Shown here: piece after piece, positions 44,636-53,870 of the stretch
Layout: each line of letters opens with the position of its first letter
How positions within the stretch are numbered: the stretch's first letter is position 1
Source of the DNA: Cupriavidus sp. EM10
GTDB lineage: Bacteria; Pseudomonadota; Gammaproteobacteria; Burkholderiales; Burkholderiaceae
DNA length: 64,000 bases
Assembly (NCBI RefSeq): GCF_018729255.1
Contig: NZ_CP076060.1
Coordinates: forward strand, 2,976,001-3,040,000
Reading direction: 5' to 3'
The notes under the pieces: generated by a model
The model's database searches: none
What the model saw: the letters and a program-made list of their open reading frames with translations, nothing else
What the model was told of the DNA's origin: nothing
Program-made: the position numbers and the translations under genes

Positions 44636-45190
44636 ATGACCGCATCGACACCTGGCTCCGCCCCCGCTCCCCGCTCCTCCCTGGTTATCTGGATCGTCGT
44701 CGCCATCATGGCTGCGGCGGCCGGCGTGCTGGTGGCGAATTTTGCGCTGGCACCCAAACAGGCATCGGATCAGGCAGTGGAATCGCTATTCCAGGCAAAA
44801 ATGCCCGATCCGTCGGGAACGGAACTGGATCTGTCGAAATTCCGCGGCAAAACACTGGTGGTCAACTTCTGGGCGCCGTGGTGCGGGCCCTGCGTGGAAG
44901 AAATGCCGGAACTGACCGCGCTGCACGGCGAATACGCCCAGCGCAATGTCGAATTCATCGGCATCGGCATCGATTCCGCCAGCAACATCCAGGAATTTCT
45001 GAAGAAAGTGCCAGTCAAGTATCCATTGGCCGTGGCTGGCTTCACAGGCACCGAGCTGGCCAAGAGCTTCGGAAATGCGCAAGGCGGCCTGCCCTACACC
45101 GTGGTCATCACGCCCGAGGGCGGCGTGAAGTACCGCAAGATGGGCCGGGTGCATGCCGACGAACTGCGCAAGGAACTGCCGGGCGCCTAG
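44636..45190 (+). CDS. TlpA/ResA-type membrane-anchored thioredoxin
   Basis: The 184-residue protein has an N-terminal membrane anchor (LVIWIVVAIMAAAAGVLVANFAL) and a periplasmic thioredoxin fold with the active-site cysteines C83 and C86 in FWAPWCGPCVEEMPE, plus GLPYTVVITPEGG with the cis-proline. It probably reduces disulfides in periplasmic proteins, such as apocytochromes; the partner is not seen here. Start ATG at 44636. aroQ follows after 240 bases. Confidence 0.88.
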   Translation: MTASTPGSAPAPRSSLVIWIVVAIMAAAAGVLVANFALAPKQASDQAVESLFQAKMPDPSGTELDLSKFRGKTLVVNFWAPWCGPCVEEMPELTALHGEYAQRNVEFIGIGIDSASNIQEFLKKVPVKYPLAVAGFTGTELAKSFGNAQGGLPYTVVITPEGGVKYRKMGRVHADELRKELPGA

Positions 45191-45429
45191 GCTCGCTGTC
45201 TCTCATAAGGCCCAAGTCGCGGCGATCGGCGCCGATCTCCGCGCAACCATCATCGAACCGGTAGCGAACGTGCGGACAAACCCGCATGCATCAGCATTTT
45301 GTGTTCCTTGATGCACTTTAGCGCTCGGAAATGTCTTAAAGGCGACTTTGGGCCTTGTATCGCGTGCTAGACAAATCCCTCTAAGCTACGGTAATCTCCG
45401 CGCAATTTCGTTGAACTGGTCGAGCCGCC

Positions 45430-45909
45430 GTGTCTTCTTCCCCTGCCGTCAGCCGCTCCGCCCGTTACCGGAAAGTGCTGGTTCTGCATGGTCCGAACCT
45501 GAACTTGCTGGGCACGCGCGAGCCGCAGACCTATGGACATACCACGCTGGCCGATATCAACGACGCGCTGGCAAAACGCGCGGCGTCCGCGGGTATCGGG
45601 CTGGATACGTTCCAGTCCAACCATGAGGGCGCGCTGGTGGATCGCGTTCATGCCGCGCGCGGCGAAGGGGTGGACCTCGTCATCATCAATCCCGCGGCGT
45701 TCACGCACACCAGCGTGGCGCTGCGCGATGCGCTGGCTGGCGTGGCAATTCCCTTTGTCGAGGTTCACCTGTCCAACGTGCACCGCCGCGAGCCGTTCCG
45801 CCATCACTCGTATTTTTCCGATCAGGCGATCGGGGTGATCTGCGGCCTCGGCTGGCAGGGGTACCTGCTGGCGCTGGAATACGCGCTGGCGCAGGAACAG
45901 GACAGCTAG
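45430..45909 (+). CDS. aroQ: 3-dehydroquinate dehydratase, type II (AroQ)
   Basis: AroQ removes water from 3-dehydroquinate in the shikimate pathway. The 159-residue type II enzyme has [21 protein letters not shown], with the catalytic tyrosine, [31 protein letters not shown], and [20 protein letters not shown]. It starts with GTG at 45430; no better ATG is found. It is upstream of accB-accC, the widespread aroQ-accB-accC arrangement. Confidence 0.95.
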   Translation: MSSSPAVSRSARYRKVLVLHGPNLNLLGTREPQTYGHTTLADINDALAKRAASAGIGLDTFQSNHEGALVDRVHAARGEGVDLVIINPAAFTHTSVALRDALAGVAIPFVEVHLSNVHRREPFRHHSYFSDQAIGVICGLGWQGYLLALEYALAQEQDS

Positions 45910-46049
45910 CACCGCACCGCATCTGTTAGCGCGAGACAACCGCGGCCTGGCACGATTCTTTCGTGGCAGGCCAAATCAATGACTGACCGCCGCCGTCCCC
46001 TTCGCTGACATGAAGGTGACCGGACAACCCGATTCTGGAGGATAAGAAG

Positions 46050-46514
46050 ATGGACCTGCGCAAGCTGAAGACGCTGATCGACCTGGTGGCCGAATCCGGC
46101 ATTTCGGAGCTCGAAGTGACCGAGGGCGACGGCAAGGTTCGCATCGTCAAGCAACCTCCGCAGGTGCTGGCGCCGGTTGCCATGCCCCAGTTCCAGGCCA
46201 TGCCGGCCGCCGCTGCCGCCCCGATGGCCGGCGCCGCCGCCCCGGCTGCCGCCGCCGAAGCCGCTCCGCAACTGCCGGCCGGCCACGTGGTGACGTCGCC
46301 GATGGTCGGCACGTTCTACCGCGCGCCGTCTCCGGGCGCCGCGCCGTTCGTGAACGTGGGTGACACCGTCAAGGAAGGCCAGACCGTCTGCATCATCGAA
46401 GCCATGAAGCTGCTCAACGAGATCGAGTGCGACAAGGCTGGCGTGATCAAGGAAATCCTCGTCGAAAACGGCCAGGCCGTGGAATACGGCCAGCCGCTGT
46501 TCGTGATCGGCTAA
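46050..46514 (+). CDS. accB: Biotin carboxyl carrier protein of acetyl-CoA carboxylase
   Basis: AccB carries the biotin that shuttles carboxyl groups in malonyl-CoA formation. The 154-residue protein has an N-terminal helix-strand ([18 protein letters not shown]), a proline/alanine-rich linker (about residues 50-75) and the biotinyl domain with K120 in [17 protein letters not shown]. Start ATG 46050 follows GGAGGATAAG. accC follows; the two are an operon with aroQ. Confidence 0.97.
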   Translation: MDLRKLKTLIDLVAESGISELEVTEGDGKVRIVKQPPQVLAPVAMPQFQAMPAAAAAPMAGAAAPAAAAEAAPQLPAGHVVTSPMVGTFYRAPSPGAAPFVNVGDTVKEGQTVCIIEAMKLLNEIECDKAGVIKEILVENGQAVEYGQPLFVIG

Positions 46515-46626
46515 GCCGTCAGCCGGCTGACGCGGCAGGCGGGCCCGTGGCCCCTGCCGCATGCGTTGTCCCGGCGCGCCTCCCAAGGCGTGCGCGGGCC
46601 CGCCCCTGTTCTCGCAGAGAGAGACC

Positions 46627-47994
46627 ATGTTTGAAAAAATTCTGATCGCGAACCGCGGCGAAATCGCCCTTCGCATCCAGCGCGCCTGCCGCGAGCTGGG
46701 CATCAAGACCGTGGTGGTGTACTCGGAAGCCGACAAGGAAGCCAAGTACGTCAAGCTGGCCGACGAAGCCGTGTGTATCGGCCCGGCTCCGTCGCCGCTG
46801 TCCTACCTGAACATGCCGGCCATCATCTCGGCCGCCGAAGTCACCGACGCCCAGGCGATCCACCCGGGTTACGGCTTCCTGTCGGAAAACGCCGACTTTG
46901 CCGAGCGCGTGGAGAAGTCCGGCTTCGTGTTCATCGGCCCGACGTCCGACAGCATCCGCCTGATGGGCGACAAGGTGTCGGCCAAGCAGGCCATGATCAA
47001 GTCCGGCGTGCCGTGCGTGCCGGGCTCTGAAGGCGCCCTGCCCGACGATCCCAAGGAAATCCTGGCCACCGCGCGCCGCGTGGGCTACCCGGTGATCATC
47101 AAGGCCGCCGGCGGCGGCGGTGGCCGCGGCATGCGCGTGGTGCATACCGAGGCCGCGCTGATCAACGCCGTCAACATGACGCGCGAGGAAGCGGGCCGTG
47201 CCTTCGGCAACCCCGAGGTCTACATGGAGAAGTTCCTCGAGAACCCGCGCCATGTGGAAATCCAGATCCTGGCCGACCAGCACAAGCAGGCCATCTGGCT
47301 GGGCGAACGCGACTGCTCGATGCAGCGCCGCCACCAGAAGGTGATCGAGGAAGCGCCGGCACCGCACATCCCGCGCCGCCTGATCGAACGCATCGGCGAC
47401 CGCTGCGCCGAGGCCTGCAAGAAGATCGGCTACCGTGGCGCCGGCACGTTCGAATTCCTGTACGAAAACAACGAGTTCTACTTCATCGAGATGAACACGC
47501 GCGTGCAGGTGGAGCACCCGGTCACCGAGATGATCACGGGTATCGACATCGTGCAGGAACAGATCCGCATTGCCTACGGCGAGAAGCTGCGCTTCCGCCA
47601 GAAGGACGTGGAACTGCGCGGCCACGCGCTGGAATGCCGTATCAACGCCGAGGACCCGTTCAAGTTCACGCCGTCGCCGGGCCGCATCACCGCCTGGCAC
47701 ATGCCCGGCGGCCCCGGTGTCCGCGTCGACTCGCACGCGTATGATGGCTACTTCGTGCCGCCCAACTACGACTCGATGATCGGCAAGATCATCACGTACG
47801 GCGCCACGCGCGACCAGGCCATCGCCCGCATGCGCATCGCCCTGTCGGAGATGGTGGTGGACGGCATCCTGACCAACGTGCCCCTGCACCGCGAACTGAT
47901 GCTCGACGCCAACTTCGTGGAAGGTGGCACCAGCATTCACTATCTTGAACACCGCCTGGCCCAGAAGGCCAACGCCCAGGGCGAGAAACCCTGA
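46627..47994 (+). CDS. accC: Biotin carboxylase subunit of acetyl-CoA carboxylase
   Basis: AccC carboxylates the biotin on AccB with ATP and bicarbonate. The 455-residue ATP-grasp enzyme begins [20 protein letters not shown] and has [14 protein letters not shown], the ATP lid [32 protein letters not shown] and [20 protein letters not shown]. Full length. It follows accB and precedes prmA. Confidence 0.97.
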   Translation: MFEKILIANRGEIALRIQRACRELGIKTVVVYSEADKEAKYVKLADEAVCIGPAPSPLSYLNMPAIISAAEVTDAQAIHPGYGFLSENADFAERVEKSGFVFIGPTSDSIRLMGDKVSAKQAMIKSGVPCVPGSEGALPDDPKEILATARRVGYPVIIKAAGGGGGRGMRVVHTEAALINAVNMTREEAGRAFGNPEVYMEKFLENPRHVEIQILADQHKQAIWLGERDCSMQRRHQKVIEEAPAPHIPRRLIERIGDRCAEACKKIGYRGAGTFEFLYENNEFYFIEMNTRVQVEHPVTEMITGIDIVQEQIRIAYGEKLRFRQKDVELRGHALECRINAEDPFKFTPSPGRITAWHMPGGPGVRVDSHAYDGYFVPPNYDSMIGKIITYGATRDQAIARMRIALSEMVVDGILTNVPLHRELMLDANFVEGGTSIHYLEHRLAQKANAQGEKP

Positions 47995-48036
47995 GGCGGG
48001 GCCTGACCGGCCGGCATTGCAGTCAAAAGGAACCCC

Positions 48037-48948
48037 GTGGCATTCCAGGAATGTGTGATCGAAATTGCGCAGGATCAGGCTGAAGCCTGGTCCGACGCAT
48101 TGTTCGACCTCGGCGCGCTGTCGGTATCGGTGGAAGACGCCGACGCCGATACGCCCGACGAGCAACCGCTCTTTGGAGAGCCCGGGCTGGAGCCGACGCG
48201 GCTGGCGTGGAACCGCTCGCGCGTGGTGGCACTCTTCGACGAAGAGACCGACCCCGCGCTGGTGGTGACCGCCGCCGCGAACGCGCTCAAGGTCGATCCC
48301 GTACCGCAGTTCGTGCTGCGCTCGGTGGAAGACCAGGACTGGGTGCGCCTGACCCAGTCGCAATTCGAACCGATCCGCGTGGGCGAGAAGATCTGGGTCG
48401 TGCCGTCCTGGCACGATGCGCCGGAGCCCGACGCGGTGATCCTGGAACTCGACCCGGGCCTGGCCTTCGGCACGGGCAGCCATCCGACCACGCGCCTGTG
48501 CATGCAATGGCTGGAGCAGAACGTCCAGCCGGGCGAGACCGTGCTGGACTACGGCTGCGGCTCGGGCATCCTGGCCATCGTGGCGAAGAAACTCGGCGCG
48601 GGCGAGACGATCGGCATCGATATCGATCCGAACGCGGTGGAGGCGTCACGCTACAACGCCGAACGCAATCGCGTGGAAGCCAGCTTCGCGCTGCCGGAGT
48701 CGGTATCCGAAGCCACGTATGACCTGGTGGTGGCCAACATTCTTTCCAATCCGCTCAAAGTGATGGCCGCGATGCTGTCGGCACGGGTGCGCCCCGGCGG
48801 CCGGCTGGTGCTGTCCGGCGTGCTGGAACGGCAGGCCGACGAAGTGGCCGCCGCCTACGCGCCGTGGCTGGCCATGTCGGTCTGGCGCAGCGAGGAAGGC
48901 TGGGTCTGCCTGCACGGCACGCGCCCGTTGACCGCCAACCGTTCCTGA
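48037..48948 (+). CDS. prmA: Ribosomal protein L11 methyltransferase PrmA
   Basis: PrmA trimethylates ribosomal protein L11. The 303-residue protein has an N-terminal substrate-binding domain and a Rossmann methyltransferase domain with [20 protein letters not shown] and [14 protein letters not shown]. It starts with GTG at 48037 ([18 protein letters not shown]). It lies between accC and the zinc-ribbon protein, the usual beta-proteobacterial neighbours. Confidence 0.95.
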   Translation: MAFQECVIEIAQDQAEAWSDALFDLGALSVSVEDADADTPDEQPLFGEPGLEPTRLAWNRSRVVALFDEETDPALVVTAAANALKVDPVPQFVLRSVEDQDWVRLTQSQFEPIRVGEKIWVVPSWHDAPEPDAVILELDPGLAFGTGSHPTTRLCMQWLEQNVQPGETVLDYGCGSGILAIVAKKLGAGETIGIDIDPNAVEASRYNAERNRVEASFALPESVSEATYDLVVANILSNPLKVMAAMLSARVRPGGRLVLSGVLERQADEVAAAYAPWLAMSVWRSEEGWVCLHGTRPLTANRS

Positions 48949-48957
48949 CCCGTCACC

Positions 48958-50826
48958 ATGGCCGCCGCCAAGCTCGTCACGCGCTGCCCGGCCTGCCGTA
49001 CCGCGTTCCGGCTTGTTGCGGACCAGCTGCGGCTGCGCCAGGGCCTGGTCCGCTGCGGACAGTGCGACACCGTCTTCGATGCCCGCGAGCACCTGATCGA
49101 GGTGCCCGCTCCGGCGGCGGCTTCGACTGCTTCGTCCACTTCGTCCACGACACCCGCGTCGACGGCGCCAGCCGTGTCGATGGCCGCCGCGCTGGCCCAT
49201 GCCGAGCAGACGCAGGCAACGGCCCGGGCGCGCGAAGACGACGCCCCGTTCCAGCCGGGTTTTGATCCGGGCTACGAAGTCCCCGCACTCGATTCGCCGA
49301 CGACGATGATGTCGGAGCCGCCGGCCGATGAAGAGGCGCCGGTGCAGGAACCGGCCGAGGCAGCCGAATCGGTTGCCGATGGCGACGCAGTCAGCCCTGA
49401 AATCGTCCCCGATCCCGAACCCGAAGCCGAAGCCGAACCCGAAGCCAACGTCTCACCCGAGGCCACCGATGCGGCGATCTTCGCTGCGGAGGCCACGGAA
49501 GCACCGGAAGCCGACCTGCGGCCGGAGTCCGAAGCATCTGCATCGGCATCGGCATCGGCACCGGCATCGGCCGACATCGCGCCCGAAGCGGAAGTCCCAC
49601 TGACCGAACCGCCCGCGCCCTGGCCGATGCTCGACCATTCGGCATTCGACGACGAGCCGGTGCTCGCGCCGTCGCCGGCGCCGCACTCGTCGCTGGCGCC
49701 CGCAGCGGCCTTCGCACCAAAGAATCCGTCGGGCATGCCGCCGTACGGCGCGTACAGCGCCAAGGCCAGCTGGCCGCCGCTGCGCCCCGCCGATGCACCG
49801 CCGAGCCGGCCCATGGCGGCGGAAGCGACAGAAGTAGCGGAAGCGACGGAAACGCCCGAACCCGCTGCAGCGGCATCGGAAACGCTTGATTCCGGGCTGC
49901 CGCAGGCAGTCGGTACAGACGCGGACGATGCAGGCGCGGAAGTGGCCGCCGAAGCCACCGATGCATCGGCCCATGCGTCCGACGTGACCCAGGTGTCGGC
50001 CGACGCATTGCCCACGCCCGAACCGTTCCCGCAGGCCGATCCGGTGCCCAGCGCCAGCGGCTTCCTGCGCGCCGAAGACCCGGCCGATCCCGAGGCCGAA
50101 GCCTGGGCCGCGCAGGCCAGGGATGTCATCGAACACGACCTCGGCGTCACGTTGCGCGACGGCACGCCTGATGCCGTGGCGCGCGAGACCACCACGCGCC
50201 ACTGGCTGAACCAGGGGGCATCCGCATCGGCGGCGGCTTCGTCCAGCACGTCGGCAAGCGGGCCCGTCTTCGCGCCCGATTTCCTGCGCCATACGCGCGA
50301 ACGCGAGCAGGCGCGCGCGACCGGCAAGAAGGCGTCGATGCCCGGCAGCCGGCGCACATGGCTGCGCGCGGGGGCCGTGGTGCTGGGGCTCGGCATGCTC
50401 GTGCAGGGCGTCTATCTGGCCCGCAGCCAGATCGCTGGCAGCATGCCGGTGCTGCGTCCGGTACTTGAGGCGGCCTGCGCGCCGCTGGGCTGCGACGTGC
50501 CGCCGTGGCGCGATCTCGATGCGCTGCGCATCGACAGTTCGCAACTGCAGAAGCAGGACGAGGCCACCGATGTCTACCTGCTGGCCGTGACCCTGCGCAA
50601 CCAGGGCCGGGCCACCACGGCGCTGCCGGCGATCGAGCTCGTCATGACCGATTTGCAGGACCAGCTGCTGCTGCGCCGCGTGCTGCCGCCAGGCGAGTAC
50701 CTGGAGCCCGCCCAGCGCGCCTTTGCCACCACGGGCCTGCGCGCCGGCAGCGAGCTGCCGGTTCGGGTACGATTCCGGACACAGCAGGCGGCTGCCAATT
50801 ACCGCGTGCTGATCTTCTACCCCTGA
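48958..50826 (+). CDS. Zinc-ribbon and DUF3426 domain membrane protein
   Basis: The 622-residue protein begins with an MJ0042-type zinc ribbon, CPAC and CGQC (residues about 9-38), then a roughly 430-residue disordered acidic linker made of alanine, glutamate, proline and serine with short repeats such as EAEPE and SASAS. A membrane helix (RAGAVVLGLGMLVQGVYLA) and a C-terminal DUF3426 domain (LRIDSSQLQKQDEATDVYLL, ELPVRVRFRTQQAAANYRVL) follow. Function unknown; position after prmA is typical. The linker is an unusual length and a candidate for slippage at the DNA level. Confidence 0.85.
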   Translation: MAAAKLVTRCPACRTAFRLVADQLRLRQGLVRCGQCDTVFDAREHLIEVPAPAAASTASSTSSTTPASTAPAVSMAAALAHAEQTQATARAREDDAPFQPGFDPGYEVPALDSPTTMMSEPPADEEAPVQEPAEAAESVADGDAVSPEIVPDPEPEAEAEPEANVSPEATDAAIFAAEATEAPEADLRPESEASASASASAPASADIAPEAEVPLTEPPAPWPMLDHSAFDDEPVLAPSPAPHSSLAPAAAFAPKNPSGMPPYGAYSAKASWPPLRPADAPPSRPMAAEATEVAEATETPEPAAAASETLDSGLPQAVGTDADDAGAEVAAEATDASAHASDVTQVSADALPTPEPFPQADPVPSASGFLRAEDPADPEAEAWAAQARDVIEHDLGVTLRDGTPDAVARETTTRHWLNQGASASAAASSSTSASGPVFAPDFLRHTREREQARATGKKASMPGSRRTWLRAGAVVLGLGMLVQGVYLARSQIAGSMPVLRPVLEAACAPLGCDVPPWRDLDALRIDSSQLQKQDEATDVYLLAVTLRNQGRATTALPAIELVMTDLQDQLLLRRVLPPGEYLEPAQRAFATTGLRAGSELPVRVRFRTQQAAANYRVLIFYP

Positions 50827-50901
50827 ATTCCTTCGCCCCCCTCGCCACGCCGGCCGGCAATGCACCGGGCCGGCGGGCCGTACTTTCTGACAGGAGCAAC
50901 C

Positions 50902-51402
50902 ATGAGCAATGTGACCCTTGGCGGCAACGCCATCGAAGTTGGCGGCAAGTTTCCCCACGCTGGCGACAAGGCCCCCGCCTTCTCGCTGGTCGGCAAAGAC
51001 CTGAAGGACGTGACGCTGGCGGACTTCGCGGGCAAGCGCAAGGTGCTGAACATCGTCCCGAGCCTGGACACGCCCGTCTGCCAGGCCTCGGCACGCAAGT
51101 TCAACGAAGCCGCCAGCAGCCTGGACAACACCGTGGTCCTGACCATCTCGGCCGACCTGCCGTTCGCCATGGGCCGCTTTTGCACGGCCGAAGGCCTGGC
51201 CAACGTGGTGACGCTGTCGACGATGCGCGGCGCCGACTTCAAGAACGCCTATGGCGTCGACATCAAGAGCGGCCCGCTGGCCGGCGTCTGCGCGCGTGCC
51301 GTGGTGGTCGTCGACGAGAACGATGCCGTGAAGTACAGCGAGCTGGTGCCTGAAATCAAGCAGGAACCGAATTACGACGCTGCTCTCGCTGCACTGAAAT
51401 AA
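50902..51402 (+). CDS. tpx: Thiol peroxidase Tpx
   Basis: Tpx is the periplasm- or cytoplasm-located lipid-peroxide-scavenging peroxiredoxin. The 166-residue protein has the peroxidatic C60 in [20 protein letters not shown] and the resolving C94 in [12 protein letters not shown], a match to the family in spacing. Start ATG at 50902 after CAGGAG. Reducing partner is thioredoxin; no thioredoxin reductase gene is adjacent. Confidence 0.96.
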   Translation: MSNVTLGGNAIEVGGKFPHAGDKAPAFSLVGKDLKDVTLADFAGKRKVLNIVPSLDTPVCQASARKFNEAASSLDNTVVLTISADLPFAMGRFCTAEGLANVVTLSTMRGADFKNAYGVDIKSGPLAGVCARAVVVVDENDAVKYSELVPEIKQEPNYDAALAALK

Positions 51403-51507
51403 TCTGTGCGGTAGAACACAATCTGCGTAGCGCTTCCGCCCGTCATGCACGGGCGGAATTATTTAACGTATCTGTTGCGGCCCGTCGCCGGGCCATTTGG
51501 AGAAGAG

Positions 51508-52455
51508 ATGTCCAGCCTGATCTGCGGTTCCGTCGCCTACGACACCATCATGACGTTCGACGGGCGATTCCGTGAACACATCCTTCCGGACCAGATCCAC
51601 ATGCTGAACGTTTCGTTCCTGGTTCCCGGCATGCGGCGCGAGTTCGGCGGCTGCGCGGGCAACATCGCCTACACGCTCAAGATGCTGGGCGGAGACCCCG
51701 TCGTGATGGCCACCGTGGGCCAGGACGCCGGCCCGTACCTGCAGTACCTGCGCGACCTGGGCATCGCCACCGATCACATCCGCACGCTGCCCGACACGTT
51801 CACGGCGCAGGCCATGATCACGACCGACCTGGACAACAACCAGATCACGGCATTCCACCCGGGCGCGATGGGCCAGTCGCAGGTCAACAGCGTGCAGGAC
51901 GCGCTGGGTGCGGGCAAGCGTCCGGCACTGGGCATCGTGGCCCCGGACAGCCGCGAAGGCATGCTGCACCATGCACAGCAGTTCGCCGAGGCGGGCATCC
52001 CGTTCATCTTCGACCTGGGCCAGGCCATGCCGCTGTTCAACGGCGAGGACCTGCGCGCGTTCATTGAACTCGCCAGTTACGTGACGGTCAATGACTACGA
52101 AGCACAGGTCATGCTGTCCCGCACCGCCTGGACCAGCGCCGAAGTGGCCGCCAAGGTGCGCGCGTTCATCGTGACGCACGGCGAACGTGGCGCCAGCATC
52201 TTCGCCGATGGCCAGCAGTACGCCATCCCGGCCGTGCAGGCCGAGCGCGTGGTCGATCCCACCGGCTGTGGCGACGCCTTCCGGGGCGGCCTGCTCCACG
52301 GCATCGAGCAAGGCATGGACTGGGAAACCACCGGCCGCCTGGCATCGCTGATGGGTGCGCTCAAGATTGCCCAGCAGGGTCCCCAGAACCACTGGATTTC
52401 GCGTGAGGAGATCGGCAGCCGCTTCGCAGCGGCGTTCGGCTACCAATACGCCTAA
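51508..52455 (+). CDS. PfkB-family carbohydrate kinase (adenosine kinase-like)
   Basis: The 315-residue protein has the PfkB fold: GSVAYDTIMTFDGRFREHIL at the start, the substrate lid FGGCAGNIAYTLKMLGGDP, and the ATP/anion-hole motif VDPTGCGDAFRGGLLHG near residue 250. Sequence layout with NAIAYTL-type lid resembles adenosine/inosine kinases more than ribokinase, but the substrate cannot be fixed from sequence. Start ATG at 51508 follows AGAAGAG. It is followed by a SlyB-like lipoprotein gene. Confidence 0.88.
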   Translation: MSSLICGSVAYDTIMTFDGRFREHILPDQIHMLNVSFLVPGMRREFGGCAGNIAYTLKMLGGDPVVMATVGQDAGPYLQYLRDLGIATDHIRTLPDTFTAQAMITTDLDNNQITAFHPGAMGQSQVNSVQDALGAGKRPALGIVAPDSREGMLHHAQQFAEAGIPFIFDLGQAMPLFNGEDLRAFIELASYVTVNDYEAQVMLSRTAWTSAEVAAKVRAFIVTHGERGASIFADGQQYAIPAVQAERVVDPTGCGDAFRGGLLHGIEQGMDWETTGRLASLMGALKIAQQGPQNHWISREEIGSRFAAAFGYQYA

Positions 52456-52520
52456 GATGAAACGGTGAACCGCGCACACCGGACGACGACGAAGGGCGCG
52501 GTATTCAGACGGGAGTTGCG

Positions 52521-52988
52521 ATGAATCAGATCCTTCGAATCGGCGGTGTCGCGGTGCTGTGCACCGCGGCCCTGGTCAGCGGCTGCGCCAACTACTCCAA
52601 CTCCGGCAGCGTGTACGCACCGGGCCAGGCACAGCGCGAGCAGACGGTGCGCTACGGCGTGGTCCAGGGTGTGCGCGAAGTCATGATCCAGGGCAGCTCT
52701 ACGGGCGCCGGCACCATCGCCGGCGGTGCGATCGGCGGCGTCGCCGCTGGCAGCACCATCGGCAGCGGCGGTGGATCGGTGGCGGCCGGCCTGCTGGGTG
52801 CGGTGCTGGGCGGCATTGCCGGCAGCGCCGCCGAGAATCGCATCACGCAACGGCGCGGCCTGGAAATCACGGTACAGCTCGAAGACGGCGACATGCGCGC
52901 CATCACGCAGGAAGCCGACGAGGTGTTCCGGCCTGGCGACCGCGTACGGCTGCTGTCTTCCGGCGGCGTGACGCGCGTCTCGCACTGA
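52521..52988 (+). CDS. Outer-membrane lipoprotein with glycine zipper (SlyB/Pcp-like)
   Basis: The 155-residue protein has a signal peptide with lipobox LVSGC near residue 20, followed by a glycine-zipper two-TM region (GTIAGGAIGGVAAGSTIG, LLGAVLGGIAGSAAEN), then a soluble part beginning RGLEITVQLEDGD. SlyB/Pal-like lipoproteins stabilise outer-membrane proteins under stress. Start ATG at 52521 after GACGGGAG. A strong terminator follows. Confidence 0.87.
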   Translation: MNQILRIGGVAVLCTAALVSGCANYSNSGSVYAPGQAQREQTVRYGVVQGVREVMIQGSSTGAGTIAGGAIGGVAAGSTIGSGGGSVAAGLLGAVLGGIAGSAAENRITQRRGLEITVQLEDGDMRAITQEADEVFRPGDRVRLLSSGGVTRVSH

Positions 52989-53013
52989 AAAGATTACACA
53001 CCCGTCAGAAAGA

Positions 53014-53045
53014 AACGCCGCGTGCCCTTGGGCTCGCGGCGTTTT
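53014..53045 (+). terminator. Terminator after the SlyB-like gene
   Basis: AAACGCCGCG and CGCGGCGTTT form a perfect 10-base stem with a 12-base loop, ending in TTTT. Confidence 0.85.
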
Positions 53046-53084
53046 ACATTGGGCGCGTTTGTCCGGCCAATGAGGCCGGGCAAG

Positions 53085-53120
53085 AAAAACCCGCCGGGCA
53101 CGGAGGCCATCGGCGGGTTG
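53085..53120 (-). terminator. Terminator of the histone H1-like gene
   Basis: Read leftward, AACCCGCCG and CGGCGGGTT form a perfect 9-base stem with a loop, followed by TTTTTC. It lies about 110 bases after the histone-like stop and faces the SlyB terminator. Confidence 0.7.
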
Positions 53121-53228
53121 GCAAGACTCGCTGTCTTGCGGACCGGATACGGCGTATCCGGTCATTGCGGCACGCGATGCGTGCCCAGGCGTTTCCCGGT
53201 TGTGATCGCTCGCACGAAGGCGAGGCAA

Positions 53229-53870
53229 TTACGGACGGTTGCCCGTCGGGAACGGCCAGGCCGCTGCCGGGTTCAGCGCGGTCTTGGCGGGTGCGGCAGC
53301 AGCCGGTGCAACGGCAGGCGCAGCGGCAGGCTTTGCAGCCTTCCTGGCAGCCGGCTTCTTGGCGGCAGCCTTCTTTGCAGCAGGCTTGGCAGCCGGCTTT
53401 GCAGCGGCCTTCTTGGCAGCAGGCTTGGCGGCAGCCTTCTTCGCGGCCGGCTTCTTGGCAGCAGCAGCCTTCTTGGCGGGCGCAGCCTTCTTGGCCGGTG
53501 CGGCCTTCTTGGCGGCAACCTTCTTCACTGCGGCCTTCTTGGCCGGTGCTGCCTTCTTGGCGGCGACCTTCTTGGTTGCAACCTTCTTCACCGCAGCCTT
53601 CTTGGCCGGTGCTGCCTTCTTGGCGGCGACCTTCTTGGTTGCGACCTTCTTGGCGGCAACCTTCTTCACAGCAGCCTTCTTGGCGGCCGGTGCTGCCTTC
53701 TTGGCGGCGACCTTCTTGGTTGCGACCTTCTTGGCTGCAACCTTCTTCACAGCAGCCTTCTTGGCAGCCGGAGCAGCCTTCTTGGCGGCGACCTTCTTCA
53801 CAGCGGCCTTCTTGGCGGCCGGCTTGGCAGCCTTCTTGGCGGCCGGCTTTTTCTTTGCAGCAGTTGCCAT
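53229..53870 (-). CDS. Histone H1-like lysine/alanine-rich DNA-binding protein
   Basis: The 213-residue product is almost only lysine, alanine, valine and proline, built from tandem AAVKKVAAKK, VATKKVAAKK and AAPAKK units; one block of about 24 residues recurs nearly unchanged, and DNA repeats are correspondingly near-identical. It ends PAAAWPFPTGNRP. Such eukaryotic H1 C-tail-like proteins bind DNA non-specifically in Bordetella (BpH1/BpH2), Ralstonia and relatives and are known for length variation between strains. Start ATG at 53870 with AAGGAG just upstream. The repeats are coding, not a CRISPR. Confidence 0.93.
   Translation of the reverse strand: MATAAKKKPAAKKAAKPAAKKAAVKKVAAKKAAPAAKKAAVKKVAAKKVATKKVAAKKAAPAAKKAAVKKVAAKKVATKKVAAKKAAPAKKAAVKKVATKKVAAKKAAPAKKAAVKKVAAKKAAPAKKAAPAKKAAAAKKPAAKKAAAKPAAKKAAAKPAAKPAAKKAAAKKPAARKAAKPAAAPAVAPAAAAPAKTALNPAAAWPFPTGNRP

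Noticed and set aside
53250..53870. Regular repeats resembling a CRISPR array
   Set aside because: Repeats are in frame, code for lysine/alanine blocks, and lack distinct spacers or leader; no cas genes.
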